A DNA stretch of 64,000 nucleotides. It comes from Burkholderiaceae bacterium. Its GTDB lineage: Bacteria; Pseudomonadota; Gammaproteobacteria; Burkholderiales; Burkholderiaceae_A. Within the stretch, counting starts at the first letter, position 1. Each line of letters opens with the position of its first letter. The position numbers were made by a program, and so were the translations under genes. The notes below the pieces were generated by a model that saw nothing but the letters and a program-made list of their open reading frames with translations, did no database searches and was not told the DNA's origin. The stretch covers positions 1-64,000 of the forward strand of contig JAGYIP010000005.1 in assembly GCA_018402635.1 (NCBI GenBank). The letters run 5' to 3'. Below, in pieces: positions 1-10,017 of this stretch.

Positions 1-374
1 CGGATCGCCGCGGCCAGCGCCGGGCGCGCCGCCAGCGCGGCTGCGTCGACCCGCTGTCCCGACAGGGTGAGGGCGCCAGGGCGCCGTGCGACAGGACGTG
101 AAGAGCCCCGATGTCACACCGCCCCGCCATGTGCAAGGCGATCGCCGCTATCGGGTCGCTAATGTCCGGGCAGCCGGACCAAGTCAAAGCCGGGTTCCAA
201 CCCGTCCAACAGGACCGCCGCACCGTCTACGTTCGGATCGACAAACAGGATCTTCCGCACGTGACCCGCGGTGACGAACTTCTGCTCATCATGGCTTGCA
301 TTCGACGCGACACTTCCTCTCGGCGGGCCGGTCGCGAGTCCGGTGCATCCGCTCCTTGTTTCTCGGTCTTCCAC
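1..374 (-). CDS. DUF4347-domain surface protein, N-terminal part, cut by the window edge
   Basis: The reverse strand reads ILFVDPNVDGAAVLLDGLEP and then, after a frame change near 160, a stretch containing ALHVLSHGAL and a TLSGQRVDAAAL-like continuation. This is the pattern of the DUF4347 domain found at the N-terminus of very large cadherin- or RTX-type secreted proteins of Gram-negative bacteria. The rest of the gene lies beyond the left edge. The start is uncertain: the first in-frame ATG is at 374, but the recognisable domain begins about 40 residues in. The AT-rich stretch upstream (480-668) probably holds its promoter. Function as an adhesin or secreted matrix protein is inferred from the family only. 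Confidence 0.55.
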
Positions 375-479
375 CGTCTCGGGATGATCCGAACCACTGG
401 CTGGCAGCGGCGGGGTCTCTGTCCGACAGCCAGACTAATAAAATGGAACAATCAGCATTCGCGTACTGTGCAGGCCATT

Positions 480-668
480 TATTGACATCTGATTAAATGT
501 AGCTTCTGAAACGGCCACTCTAAGAGACAACTCTCGTTAATAAGATATAATGGTAAATTATCTCTTCATTGTTGTTCATAACTTTTTATTAATCATTAAT
601 TCTCAGTATGTCAGAGCAGATTCCTATTTTTGTTAATTTCCGAGCGATGCAAGAGATAGAAGTGACGT
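480..668. promoter_or_regulatory. AT-rich intergenic island
   Basis: About 190 bases are dominated by A and T (runs such as TTTTTATTAATCATTAAT) inside otherwise GC-rich DNA. It lies upstream of the leftward DUF4347 gene, so a promoter or nucleoid-protein (silencer) target is plausible. No gene and no confident -35/-10 pair is assigned. A similar island lies at 39036-39135. Confidence 0.35.
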
Positions 669-699
669 TCTATTTACAACCAAATGAACTGCGACCCGG

Positions 700-1010
700 A
701 CGCGGCTGATGTCGTCGACGCGGCGTACGAGCACCGCGCCTGAACGGATCGGCCGCCTGCTCGCGCACCAACGCCATCAGGCTGTCATGGCCGCCACCAG
801 CATCCGCGATGCCGATACCGACAGGCCGATCCGCGGCGTCACGTCGCCGACCGCGAGCCCGACGACCGCGTGGAGGGCACAACGGAATCGTCGAAGATCG
901 CCCGTCTCCCGCTGACACCGACCTCGGCAAAGGCCATGCCCAGTGCGCCGCCGAGATGGTCGGCCTCGAAGGGTCAGGCTCCGTGACCGCCGCGTTGCGG
1001 GGATGCCGGC
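700..1010 (-). pseudogene. possible GGDEF (diguanylate cyclase) C-terminal remnant
   Basis: On the reverse strand two adjoining frames give VTPRIGLSV and GIGIADAGGGHDSLMALVRE. These resemble the late GGDEF segment (VTVSIGVA...LLRRADRALY). The GGDEF signature itself and the final ALYxAKxxGRN segment are not readable, so this is at most a decayed fragment. Nothing else in 375-1189 looks like a gene. Confidence 0.28.
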
Positions 1011-1189
1011 GCAACCGGGATCGAGCGGTGGTACCGGGGCTCCGGCAACGGCATCGGAGATTCGGGCGCGAGCGCCGGGCTGGCTTTGAGGCGGAGCCGG
1101 ACCTAACGCTGGCGGCGTTTTCGACCCGGCTCGCCGATGCGGCCGGCTACCGGCCGGGTGAGAGGAATCGGGGATTGTCCCGCATATCA

Positions 1190-1246
1190 GATGCGAGATA
1201 ATTCTTGATGGCACACTGGCAGCGTGCGAATTAACACGCATCTGAC
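1190..1246. promoter_or_regulatory. repeats in front of the AbiEi-like/hipA pair (candidate operator)
   Basis: Two near-identical direct repeats, GATGCGAGATAATTCT (about 1190-1206) and GACATGCGGGATAATTCT (1244-1261), lie 54 bases apart; the second overlaps the ATG at 1247. Between them GCGTGCGAATTAACACGC (1222-1239) has GCGTG/CACGC arms. Toxin-antitoxin operons are usually autoregulated through such sites, so an operator is inferred. Confidence 0.4.
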
Positions 1247-1786
1247 ATGCGGGATAATTCTGTGACCATCCACCTTGTGGGAGAGACTATCGACGCCAAG
1301 CGGGCGCATCAGCGAGCGCAGGCTGGAGAGCTGGTTCAACTCGTCCGGGGCGTTTATGTCGATAACGATGGCGACGCTGAGGCCACCATTCTAGGCCATG
1401 CCGTCCGCATCGCCCACTATCTATACCCCAGCGCCTACCTCTCGTCCGCAAGCTCGGTTCTGCTCGCGCCCACACCAGATGGGCGCCTGTTCATCAGTGG
1501 TCGCCGCAACCAGCGCACGCGGCTCCGCACGCTCGAGATTGTCCAGAACGAAGCTCCCGCCTATCCCTCGACCGCGGCTGCGGTGATCGGCGACGACCTT
1601 GGCGAGTTGCGTATCAACGTGTCCTCGCCCGCCAGCGCTTCCTGGAAGCGTTTCGGCTGCGCAGCGAACACGCCAGCGCGGTCACCGTGGGCATGCGCGC
1701 CCAGATGGCAGCTCGGCTGGTCGGAGGAACATGGCACGCCCCCAGCCGCAGCCGATGCTGTCTGGGCGTTGGCGCGCGGAGAATGA
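1247..1786 (+). CDS. AbiEi-like putative antitoxin / transcriptional regulator
   Basis: The protein is about 180 residues. It begins MRDNSVTIHLVGETIDAKRA and shows QLVRGVYVDNDG near residue 35, matching the 'gG.l.rl.RGvY' end of the winged helix in AbiEi-type antitoxins. It continues with AYLSSASSVLLAPTPDGRLF, comparable to the 'seqvAlalLGL' region. One base appears to be missing near 1635 (a C run). The stop TGA (1784-1786) is directly followed by the ATG of the hipA-like gene, so the two are translationally coupled. This position is where a HipB antitoxin normally sits. The AbiEi assignment is by eye and moderate; it might be a family specific to HipA operons. Confidence 0.5.
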   Translation: MRDNSVTIHLVGETIDAKRAHQRAQAGELVQLVRGVYVDNDGDAEATILGHAVRIAHYLYPSAYLSSASSVLLAPTPDGRLFISGRRNQRTRLRTLEIVQNEAPAYPSTAAAVIGDDLGELRINVSSPASASWKRFGCAANTPARSPWACAPRWQLGWSEEHGTPPAAADAVWALARGE

Positions 1787-3120
1787 ATGGTATCGACGAA
1801 GGGGAGGCGCCGAGCGCTTTCTGAACGCGCAGCGAGGGCACGGCCAAGGCGCCAGTCAACCAAGGCCGCGCTCGATCTCCTGGTCGCCTGGCACGGCGAC
1901 CCTCTGGGCCACCTGACTCACGACGGGTTCGAGTGGCGCTGGAAGGCGCAAAGGCGCGTCGGCCCCGCCCTGGTGCGCGAGACGACCCCGGGCAGGCTGC
2001 CAGCGTTTGTCGAGTCGCTGTTGCCGGAAGGCTGGCTGGCCAGGTCCTGCATGAGCGCGACGAGCGCGAGGCCCTGCGGCGGGGCCGGCGCTACATGTCC
2101 AACATCACCATCGTGGAGAGCCGTGAGGAGCTGGCGGCTTTGCCCGGCGACGTGCTGACCACGCTGTTGGCGCGCTTTTTGCGAGGAAGGCCGGTTCACA
2201 GGCGTTTACGCCGGACCGGCGCGCGGCGAGATCGAGGAGACGTTCGAGCAGAACCTGGCGCGCCTCTTCGCGCACGCCGAAACACCACGCCTGTCGGGCG
2301 TTCAGATCAAGGCACCGATGAGCCTGACCCCGGACGGCGCTCCTCGTTCCGGCCATCGACCAGCCGTTCACCCACATTCTCAAGCCTGCGGGAACAGCCG
2401 GGTTCGAGACGCTGGCCATTGTGGAATGGCTCTGCCTGGAACTCGGCCGCGCCGCCGGATTCGAGGTGTCTGATGCGGCCCTGATCGAGATGCCCGACGG
2501 CATGCCGCCGGCCCTGGTGGTCGAGCGGTTCGATATCCGGCGTGGACCTCAAGACAACCGTCGTCTGGCGATGGAGGACTTCTGCTCAATCCTGGACCTT
2601 CCAGCTTCGGCAAAATATGACGGCACGATCGAGCGCATGGCCCGGGGCTTACGCCCGCTTTCGAGCGATCCTGTCGCGGACCTCGACATCCTGTTCCGTC
2701 GCGCGGTCTTCGCCTGGCTAATTGCCGATGGCGACATGCATCTGAAAAACCTCGCGATGCTCAAAACGGCGGAGGCGGACGCCAAGGCCTTCACGACGGT
2801 ACGTTTCGCGCCCCTTTATGACGCTGTCACCACGCGCGTCTTTCCGGGCCTTGGCGGTGATCGGATGGCCCTGAAGCTGAACGGCAAGGATGATCGGCTG
2901 ACGCGCCACGACTTCCTCGCACTGGCCCGCACGGTCGGTCTGGCGGTCGATGGCGCCGAGGCCGCCCTGGGCGAGACTCACCGAGCGGCTCGCCGAGCGC
3001 GCCAAGACGCTTCGCCTGCCAGCCTTCGCGGCTGAGGCCGAGGCGGCAGGGGCTACTCAGACCAAGGTGATCGCCCTCATTCAGGAACGTTGCGCCGCGA
3101 TTACCGGCAATCCCGGATAG
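1787..3120 (+). CDS. HipA-family Ser/Thr kinase toxin
   Basis: The N-terminal HipA region reads LDLLVAWHGDPLGHLTHDG. The middle has HILKPAG with the ATP-binding lysine, and the kinase core has ADGDMHLKNLAML (catalytic Asp, Lys and Asn) followed by FAPLYDAV with the metal-binding Asp. HipA kinases phosphorylate glutamyl-tRNA synthetase or related targets and cause growth arrest. At least three single-base frame changes (about 2040, 2190 and 2990) are needed; the end reads LIQERCAAITGNPG before TAG. It starts right after the stop of the AbiEi-like gene. All catalytic residues are present, so the kinase would be active if the frameshifts are sequencing errors. Confidence 0.8.
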
Positions 3121-3442
3121 CCCCTTCGGCCCATGGCTGTCGTTGGTCGCGGGGCCAGGGTGGCGTGGCGACCCAATAGTGTGAATCGGCGCGCGGGCTG
3201 GGCGCCATGATCGGCGTGATAAGACACTGATAATTTGAAAGTCCGTGGGGCATTCGCTGACGCCGTTACACATTCCAACCGATCCGCCTGAGGGGCGACA
3301 CCTCGCGTTGATCGCACCCGTACGTCGGGCGAAAGTTGGCTGTGGCGCGTCGCCCCTCACCCCCGCGTCGACGAACCGGGCCGGGACCTGCGCCTGCTGG
3401 AGTCGATTCCCACGCTCCCACTCGGCGTCCGCTGGCCCCGCT
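3121..3442. other. intergenic stretch, nothing recognised
   Basis: This gap lies between the convergent hipA-like and RTX genes. No open frame with recognisable content was seen, and no clear terminator. Confidence 0.4.
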
Positions 3443-4974
3443 TCAAGCGAACAGCCACTCGGCGTAACCGTCGACCAGATGGCCGGTGCGACCCTCGTTG
3501 AGGCCTGAGGTCAGATAGTGCTCGAGCGCGTTGACGCCCGCCTGGGCGACGTCGGGATTCTCGGCGAGGTACTTGGCGGTGTCGAAGAACCGCGAGGCGG
3601 CCCGGCCCTCCGAGGCCCCCGACGACTGGAAGTGCTCGTAGGCGCTGGCGAAATGCCCCGCGGTGACCGCCGCCGCCACATCCGCGTTGGAGGCGAGATA
3701 ATACGCGCCATCGAACATCGGGTTCGGATCGCGGGCCTCGGCGCGCCCCGACGCGGTGAAATGCTCGAGCCCGCTGGCGAATTGCCCCTCCGCCACCGCC
3801 GCCGCGATGTCGGGATTGTTCTCGAGATAATAGGTCTCGTCGAGGCTGTAGGTGACGGTGGCCGACCGCCCCTCGGCCTTTCCCAACGCCTCGTAATGCG
3901 CCAACCCGGATGGAAAGTAGCCGGCCGCCACGGCGGCCGCGACGTCCGGGTTGGCGGCGAGGTAGCGCGCCTCGCCGTCCAGGGTGATGACGGATCGACC
4001 GTCGGAGAACGCCAGCAACTCGATGCCCTGGACGGTGTCGACGCCGTCGAGGGACACGGTGCCGCCGGTTCTCTGCACCGCCGCGCCGGGCGCGGAGTAC
4101 GCCGTCCCAGGCGCGCCACATCCCGACCCGCGCCACCGATCGAGAAGGTCGTCGCCGGCGCCGCCGGCGAGGCGTGTCGTCACCAACGCCGCCCGACAGC
4201 GTGTCCTGGCCGGCGCCACCGTTCAGCGCGTCGTTGCCAGCGGCTCCGTAGAGCGCGTCGTTGTCCGACCTCGCCGAACAGGGCGTCGTCGCCGGTCTCC
4301 GCCATAGAGCAGGTCGTTGCCCTCGCCGGCGGAGATCGTGTCGTCTCCGGTGTCGCCCGACAGCGTGTCGTCGCCGGCCCCGCCGTTCAGGAGATCGTTG
4401 CCGGCTCCGCCGTAAAGCGCGTCGTTGTCGGCCTCGCCGACCAGTGTGTCGTCGCCCTCATCGCCGTCGAGGCGGTCGCTTCCCTCGCCGCCGGCCAGGA
4501 TGTCGTTGCCCTCCCCGCCGTAGAGCAGGTCACTGCCGGCGTCGCCCCACAGCAGATCGGCCCCGGAGACCGCCGAACACCGTGTCCGACTCAGCCACCG
4601 CCGTACAGCACGTCGTCGCCAGCCATCGCCGAACAGCAGGTCCGAACCCCGCCCCGCCGGACAGGGTGTCCGGCGTCGTCGCCGCCGACCAGCACGTCGT
4701 TGCCCGCACCGCCCGACAGCACGTCGGTGCCGGTCATGCCGTAGAGGGCGTCGATCCCGTCGGCCCCTCGAAGGGTGTCCTGGCCACCGCCGCCGACCAG
4801 GACGTCGTTGCCGGCGTTGCCGAGCAACAGGTCGTCGCCATCACCGCCGGTGATCTCGTCGTCACCCTCGCCGCCGGTGACGTCGAGCCGATTTGGAGTG
4901 ATCGTGGCGGCGCCGAGGGCGGAGAGGTTGGCGGCCTCGCGGCGGAGGGTTTCGAGAGCGTCGTCGATCGGCAT
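3443..4974 (-). CDS. RTX calcium-binding secreted protein with C-terminal NPDV repeats
   Basis: After [20 protein letters not shown] come runs of GGxGxD nonapeptides ([19 protein letters not shown]), which form calcium-binding beta-rolls in type I-secreted proteins. The C-terminal third has four imperfect repeats of about 50 residues with NPDVAAAV...FASGLEHF...GRAEGRD cores, ending EWLFA. There is no signal peptide, as expected for type I secretion. Several frame changes fall in the GC-rich repeat part (4120-4690). The ATG at 4974 is preceded by a G-rich Shine-Dalgarno-like stretch. The same C-terminal repeats recur in the RTX gene at 45622-49640. Confidence 0.85.
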
Positions 4975-5195
4975 GGCTCACCCCCACTCGGCCGGCCACC
5001 CGGCCGGTTGTTCGCTTCCCGCATACGACGGAACCACAATTCCCGTCCCGGGACGGCCCTGAGATGGCCCCGAGATGGCTCCTGCGAGGCCACCCGACCG
5101 CCGGCGATGATCGAGGCCCCGCGGTTGGCCCGTGACGAACCGTCCGACCCTTACCCAATTATAGGGGCATTTAACACAAATGAGGCCTCCTGTAT

Positions 5196-5211
5196 CCACA
5201 ATATATTGTGG
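5196..5211. promoter_or_regulatory. 16-base perfect palindrome, candidate operator
   Basis: CCACAATATATTGTGG is its own reverse complement. It sits in the AT-rich middle of the divergent RTX/coupling-protein intergenic region, a typical place for a dimeric repressor site. The cognate regulator is unknown. Confidence 0.5.
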
Positions 5212-5252
5212 TGCTCTGATCAACATTCGCAACCGGCTGTTCTTGGCCCTGG

Positions 5253-5301
5253 GTGTTTTGGGTCCGAGGTGTTTTGGGTCCGAGGTGTTCTGGGCCTCGA
5301 G
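5253..5301. repeat. 16-base tandem repeat, about three copies
   Basis: GTGTTTTGGGTCCGAG occurs twice back to back (5253-5268, 5269-5284), followed by a diverged copy, GTGTTCTGGGCCTCGAG (5285-5301). A further weak copy may precede it near 5237. It lies upstream of the coupling-protein gene. Confidence 0.7.
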
Positions 5302-5449
5302 GGTGGCGTGTGTTGGGTCCCGCCGTGTCAGACTTCATCGGCGACGTTGGCCTGGGCGACCGCTCCGGAACCCGACCCATGGCCGCGCCCCAGTCTTCTC
5401 ATCCCCCGCAGCCCACGCCACGCCGCCAGCCTGGCGACGGCGGGTCCCG

Positions 5450-7436
5450 ATGATCACGGCGCCAGCCGCGCGGCGCGCTGCCGGCGGTCGCGGCGGTGGC
5501 CGGCGGTCGCTGCGAGCGCGGCGGCGTGTGCGCTGGCGCCGGCGCTTCTCCCGGCCGCGTGGCTCGGCGACTGCCGGCGGCGTGCTGGCCGCCACCGCGA
5601 CGGCCACGACGATCTTCGCGATCCTACCTGCTCGAGCCTCGGCTGGTCCTGACATCGCGCTGGGCGCGGGCGCGACATCCCTGGCGCTCGCGCTTGGGCG
5701 CCTGCTGGCCTGGCCGGCCGCGCTCCTGGCTCTGGAGCAGCCACTGGCCCGCGCCCTGCGCCGCCGAGCATCCGGCCGCCATCACGCTCCTGCGATCCGG
5801 GGCCGGTTGTCTGCTGGCGGCGTCGCTGTCGGCGGGATTGTCGTTGTGCGGACCGCCAAGGCCGACGCCTGCGCCGGCGCGCCGAACGCCGAGCGACGGT
5901 CCGTACACCGCGCGATGGATGGGAGCGGATGAGCAGCGCGCCGTGTTCGGCGCCGAAGCCGGCGTCATCGTCGGCCAGTTCGCCGACGACGCGCTGATGC
6001 GCCTGCGCACCGACGGCCACATCGCCACGATCGCCGGGACCCGCGTCGGCAAGGGCGTGTCCGCCGCCATCCCCAACCTGCTCACCCTATCCCGGCAGCG
6101 TGATCGTGTTCGACCCCGGGGCGAGAACTACCTGGTCACCGCCCGCGCCCGGCGGACGCGGGGGCGCTGCGTCTATCTGCTGGACCCGTTCAGGCCGGGC
6201 CGGCGCGCTGTCGGGGAGCCGCGATCGAGGACCGGATCGATGTTGTGGGCCTCCTGGACCCGGCGGCCCGCGAAGTGGTTGCTGACGCCGCCATGGTCGC
6301 GCTGCTGTGCGCCACCCAGCGCCAAGGCAGCAACGCCGCCGGGGCGGAAGGTCACTATTTTGACCAGGAGGGCATGGATCTGATTCTGCACCCTGCTGCT
6401 GTTTCTGGTGGGCGCCAGCGACCGGGAGCTGGGGCTGGCGGGCGTCCGCGAGCGCAGCCTGCGGGCCTTGCGCGAACTCTGCACGCGGGACCACGAGAGC
6501 CTGCTGATCCTGATGCAGGAGCTGCAGCACCACACGCACATCGCGTCCGGCGTGGTCGCCCGGTCGGCTGAAGCGTTCGCCAAGATGCATTTCCGGCAGT
6601 GGGGCGGCGTGATCGGCACCAGCAAGGAGTTCACCAACTGGCTCGCCGACCCGGCGGTGGCGGACGCCCTGTCATCGGACGGCATCGATGTCGAGGCGAT
6701 ACTGGCGGGCAAGGCCGATCTGTACATGGTCGTGCCCTTCGACACGCTGCAGGTCTATCGCCCGCTGCCGCGCCTGCTGATCGGGCTGCTCCTCACACAG
6801 CTCCAGCGCCGGACCGGCGGTCCCGAGATCCCTGGTGATGATCGACGAGCTCCCGCAGCTCGGATACGTGCCGCCCCTGGAAGCCGCGGTTTTCGCAGCG
6901 GCGGGGTACGGCGCGCGGCTCTGGCTGCTGATCCAGGACCACGATCGGTTCCGGGCCGTGTACGGTCGGGAACGCGCCGAATCCATCCTCAACATGATGG
7001 ACGTGATCCAGGTGTTCACCGTGTCCGGTACCGCGGCCAAGGGGTCGCCGAAGCGCTCGGCGACACCACCATCATGCGCCGCTCGGAGGCCGCCTCCTCG
7101 GGATCCCAACACCGCGGGCTCGATGTGATCGGCCATCGATCGGACGGCATCAACGTGAGCCATGGCGAACACAACCGCCTCCTCATGACCCCGGACGAGA
7201 TCAGCCGGCTGGGTCACGACCAGTCGATCCTCCTGGTCCGCGGCCATCCACCGGTCAGGGCACGCCGCGTGAGGTACCACGATCACGACGCCTTCCAGGG
7301 CCGCTTCGACCGCAATCCCCTGCACACCGGCCAGCAGGGAACCTGGGACGAGACCGCCGAGGGCGTGGTCGTGCGCGGTGCCCTGGCGGATCGCCACGCG
7401 GCGATCCGAGCCGCCATCCGCGTCGCTGGAACCTGA
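5450..7436 (+). CDS. VirD4/TraG-family type IV secretion coupling protein
   Basis: The hydrophobic N-terminal stretches (AATATATTIFAIL; a second Leu/Ala-rich segment; GGVAVGGIVVV) fit the membrane anchor of a coupling protein. GHIATIAGTRVGKGVSAAIP is the Walker A region, LVMIDELPQLG is Walker B, and the C-terminal part contains RSEAASSGSQHRGLDV and LGHDQSILLVRG, as in TraG/VirD4 ATPases. These hexamers bring relaxosomes or effectors to the type IV channel. About five frame changes are needed (near 5910, 6090, 6215, 6390 and 6830). No relaxase or channel gene lies nearby, so it looks like a remnant of, or a cargo fragment from, a conjugative element. Confidence 0.85.
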
Positions 7437-7678
7437 AGACAGGGCGTCGAAGCGCGGCGTGACCGATGTCGTCGACCGCCATCGCCGACGCCGTTCGCAC
7501 ACGGGCGCGAGACGGGTGTGACACTCTGGGCGCCGGTGGTGCAGGATTGCGCGGGGTGCGGGGCGCGAGCCGGTGGCGACGACACCGGACCCGCGAACGG
7601 CAGCCCCCGAAGATTTCTTGCCTCGCGGCCAACCGACCGCTTAGGACACTGGCGCCTGTGAAAGGTTTGGAGATGGGG

Positions 7679-9102
7679 ATGCGGCCGCCGCTCTGTGTCG
7701 ATCTCGACGGCACGCTGATCAAGACCGATCTGCTGTACGAGATCGCTGCTGGCGGCGTTGCGGCGGCGGCCCTGGATCGTGGTCGCGCTGCCGTTCTGGC
7801 TGCTGTCGGGACGGGCCCACCTCAAGGCCAGGGTGCTCGACGCCGCCGCCGACGGCGTGGAGATCGACACCCTGCCGCTGACCGACGATCTGGTCGACTA
7901 CCTCCGGGCCGAAAAGCTGACCGGCCGGCGGATCGAGCTGGTGTCGGCGTCCGATCGCCGGATCGTCGATCGGGTCGCGGCCCGGGTCGGGGTGTTCGAC
8001 GAGGTGCTCGGCAGCGACGGGACGACCAACTTGAAGGGCGCGGCCAAGGCCCGGGTCCTGATCGACCGGCACCCGGGCGGCTTCGTGTACGCCGGCGACG
8101 CCCCGGCCGACATGGCGGTGTGGGACCGCGCCGCCGGCGCTATTCCCGTCAACGCCGCCCTGGCCCGGCGCGACGCGGTGGCGGCGCGGGCGCCGATCGA
8201 GGCCGAGTTCGGTACCGCGCCGCGCATCCTTCCAGCGCTGCTGCGCGCGCTCCGCCCGCATCAATGGGCCAAGAACGGGCTGATCCTGCTGCCGCTCCTG
8301 CTGACCCGGGCCTACGAGGACCCGGCGATCCTGCTGGCGACGCTGGCGACGATCGCGCTGTTCTCGATCGCGGCCAGCGGTACCTACCTCATGAACGACC
8401 TGCTCGACCTGTCGGCGGACCGCTCGCACCCGAGCAAGCGCAACCGGCCGCTGGCGTCCGGCGCCCTGCCGATCCCGGTGGCGATCGTGCTGGCGCCGGC
8501 GATGACCGCCACCGGCCTCGCCGGAACGCTGGCGATCGATCCGGACGTCTTTCTCTGTCTCGCCGGCTATCTCGCGCTGACCCTCGCCTACTCCTTCGGC
8601 CTCAAGACCCAGCCGGTCGTCGACGTGCTCACGCTCGGCGCGCTGTTCACGCTGCGGCTGCTGGCGGGTCACCTGCTGGTCGACGGGGAATTCCGGCCTG
8701 GCTGCTGGTGTTCAGCATGGCGTTCTTCACCAGCCTGGCCCTGGTCAAGCGTCTGACCGAGGTGCGCGGGCTCGAGGATCGGGGCCTGATTTCGATCCCC
8801 GGGCGCGGCTACCGCGCCGGCGATGGGCGCTTTGTCCTGGGCCTCGGCCTCACCACCGGCGTCGCCTCGGTGCTGATCTTCATGATCTATCTGGTCGCCG
8901 ACCCGCTCCACACGGTCCGGCTGGCGGATCCCGAGTGGTCTCTGGGTGGTGCCGGCGGTGCTCGGCTGGTGGCTGCCCCGGGTCTGGTTGCTGGCCGACC
9001 GTGGCCAGATGCACGACGATCCGGTGGTGTTCGCGCTCAAGGACCGCGCCAGCCTGGGTGCTTGGCGCCATCGCCCTGGCCGCCGTGCTGATCGCCGGCT
9101 GA
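7679..9102 (+). CDS. HAD-UbiA fusion: polyprenyl transferase with N-terminal HAD phosphatase domain
   Basis: The N-terminus reads MRPPLCVDLDGTLIKTDL, the HAD motif I, with FVYAGDAPADMAVW as a late HAD motif near residue 145. A membrane domain follows: LRPHQWAKNGLILLPLLLT and the UbiA prenyl-diphosphate motif NDLLDLSAD, then six or more hydrophobic segments. Proteins of this layout resemble decaprenyl-phosphate phosphoribosyltransferases and are found in rhizobia and Azospirilla; the substrate here is not known. The chosen ATG follows GGAG (7669-7672) by six bases. Frame changes lie near 7755, 8690, 8935 and 9060. It follows the coupling-protein gene on the same strand with a gap of about 240 bases. 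Confidence 0.82.
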
Positions 9103-9373
9103 GGGCCGCACCCCGCCGGGCGGGTGGCGCACGCGCCCGAGAGCCGCTCGCCGCAGCCCAAGGAGCCGGGCCCCGAACAAGCCACCGAACCAGGGCCGGC
9201 CGTCACAGCGCCCGCGCAACGCCGGGCCGCGCGCCCTCCAGGGACGGCTCGGCTCACCGCGGCATCGCAAAAGCCCGGCAACGCGGTCCAGCCGGCTGAG
9301 CCCCGGGCTGAGCGGCCGCGAGGATACCCCGCTCGATACGCCCCCCGCCCTTGGCCGGGTGAGCCCCGCGAGG

Positions 9374-9655
9374 TCAGTCCTTGGCTTTGGCGAAGGGCAC
9401 GCGGAGGCCCAACTCAGCCCGCCACAGGATGCCCGAGCGGCCATCGGCGTCGGGCTCGACAAACACGATCCCCGCCTCCTGCAGGGTGTACCGCAGGGTG
9501 CGCAGGGTGGTGCGCTTTGGCGTGTGATTTCCACGCTCGAAGAACTGGATGGTCTTCTTGCTGACGTTGCTCGCGCGGGCGAGATCTTCCTGATGCCATT
9601 CCAGCACAGCCCGCGCCGCCTGACACTGAGAGGGCGTAATGATGTCGTTCATCAT
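9374..9655 (-). CDS. small Xre-type helix-turn-helix regulator
   Basis: The product is 93 residues and begins MMNDIITPSQCQAARAVLEW. The HTH reads QEDLARASNVSKKTIQFFER, the usual Xre/Cro fold spacing, and the tail TLQEAGIVFVEPDADGRSGI with LRVPFAKAKD is typical of short chromosomal or phage-like repressors. The frame is intact. No partner toxin is seen next to it. Confidence 0.75.
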   Translation of the reverse strand: MMNDIITPSQCQAARAVLEWHQEDLARASNVSKKTIQFFERGNHTPKRTTLRTLRYTLQEAGIVFVEPDADGRSGILWRAELGLRVPFAKAKD

Positions 9656-10017
9656 CTCGCAAAACGCGTTCAAGACAAGGGTGGGTCGGCCTGCAGCGAT
9701 TCCGACGATGTCGCTTCTACGCAAAACCGGGAGCTTTGGCCACACCGCGGGCCCGCCCCCACGCCGAGCCCACACGCCGAGCCTTGACGCCGTGCCACCC
9801 GCCCCTTGCCGCCGACCCACGCCCGGCGCTCGGTCCGCCGTCCGGCGCCTTTGCCGCCCCGACCCACCGACGAACCGGCACACCGGGACGGCCCCGCGGG
9901 GAAGCACGGCGCGGCGCGAGCACGCCGCAGCGGCCAGCGCCGGCGCTCGGCCTCGACCGCGTCACCACCCTGTCCCGACGGTGGGGCGTCAGCCGAGCGC
10001 CCGCGTGAGCCCAGGGA
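9656..10017. other. intergenic stretch up to the Tn3-family element
   Basis: No convincing gene is seen; the proline- and arginine-rich open frames here are GC artefacts. It ends in the AGGGA target duplication (10013-10017). Confidence 0.4.

Larger units (their letters stand above)
4975..5449. other. divergent intergenic region of the RTX and coupling-protein genes
   Basis: This is the upstream region for the leftward RTX gene and the rightward coupling-protein gene. It contains an AT-rich centre (5155-5225), a perfect palindrome (5196-5211) and a short tandem repeat (5253-5301), both listed separately. No gene is seen. Confidence 0.4.

Noticed and set aside
7466-9091. 541-codon forward frame overlapping the HAD-UbiA gene
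   Set aside because: It is Arg/Gly-rich out-of-frame sequence over most of its length; the HAD-UbiA motifs lie in the other frame.
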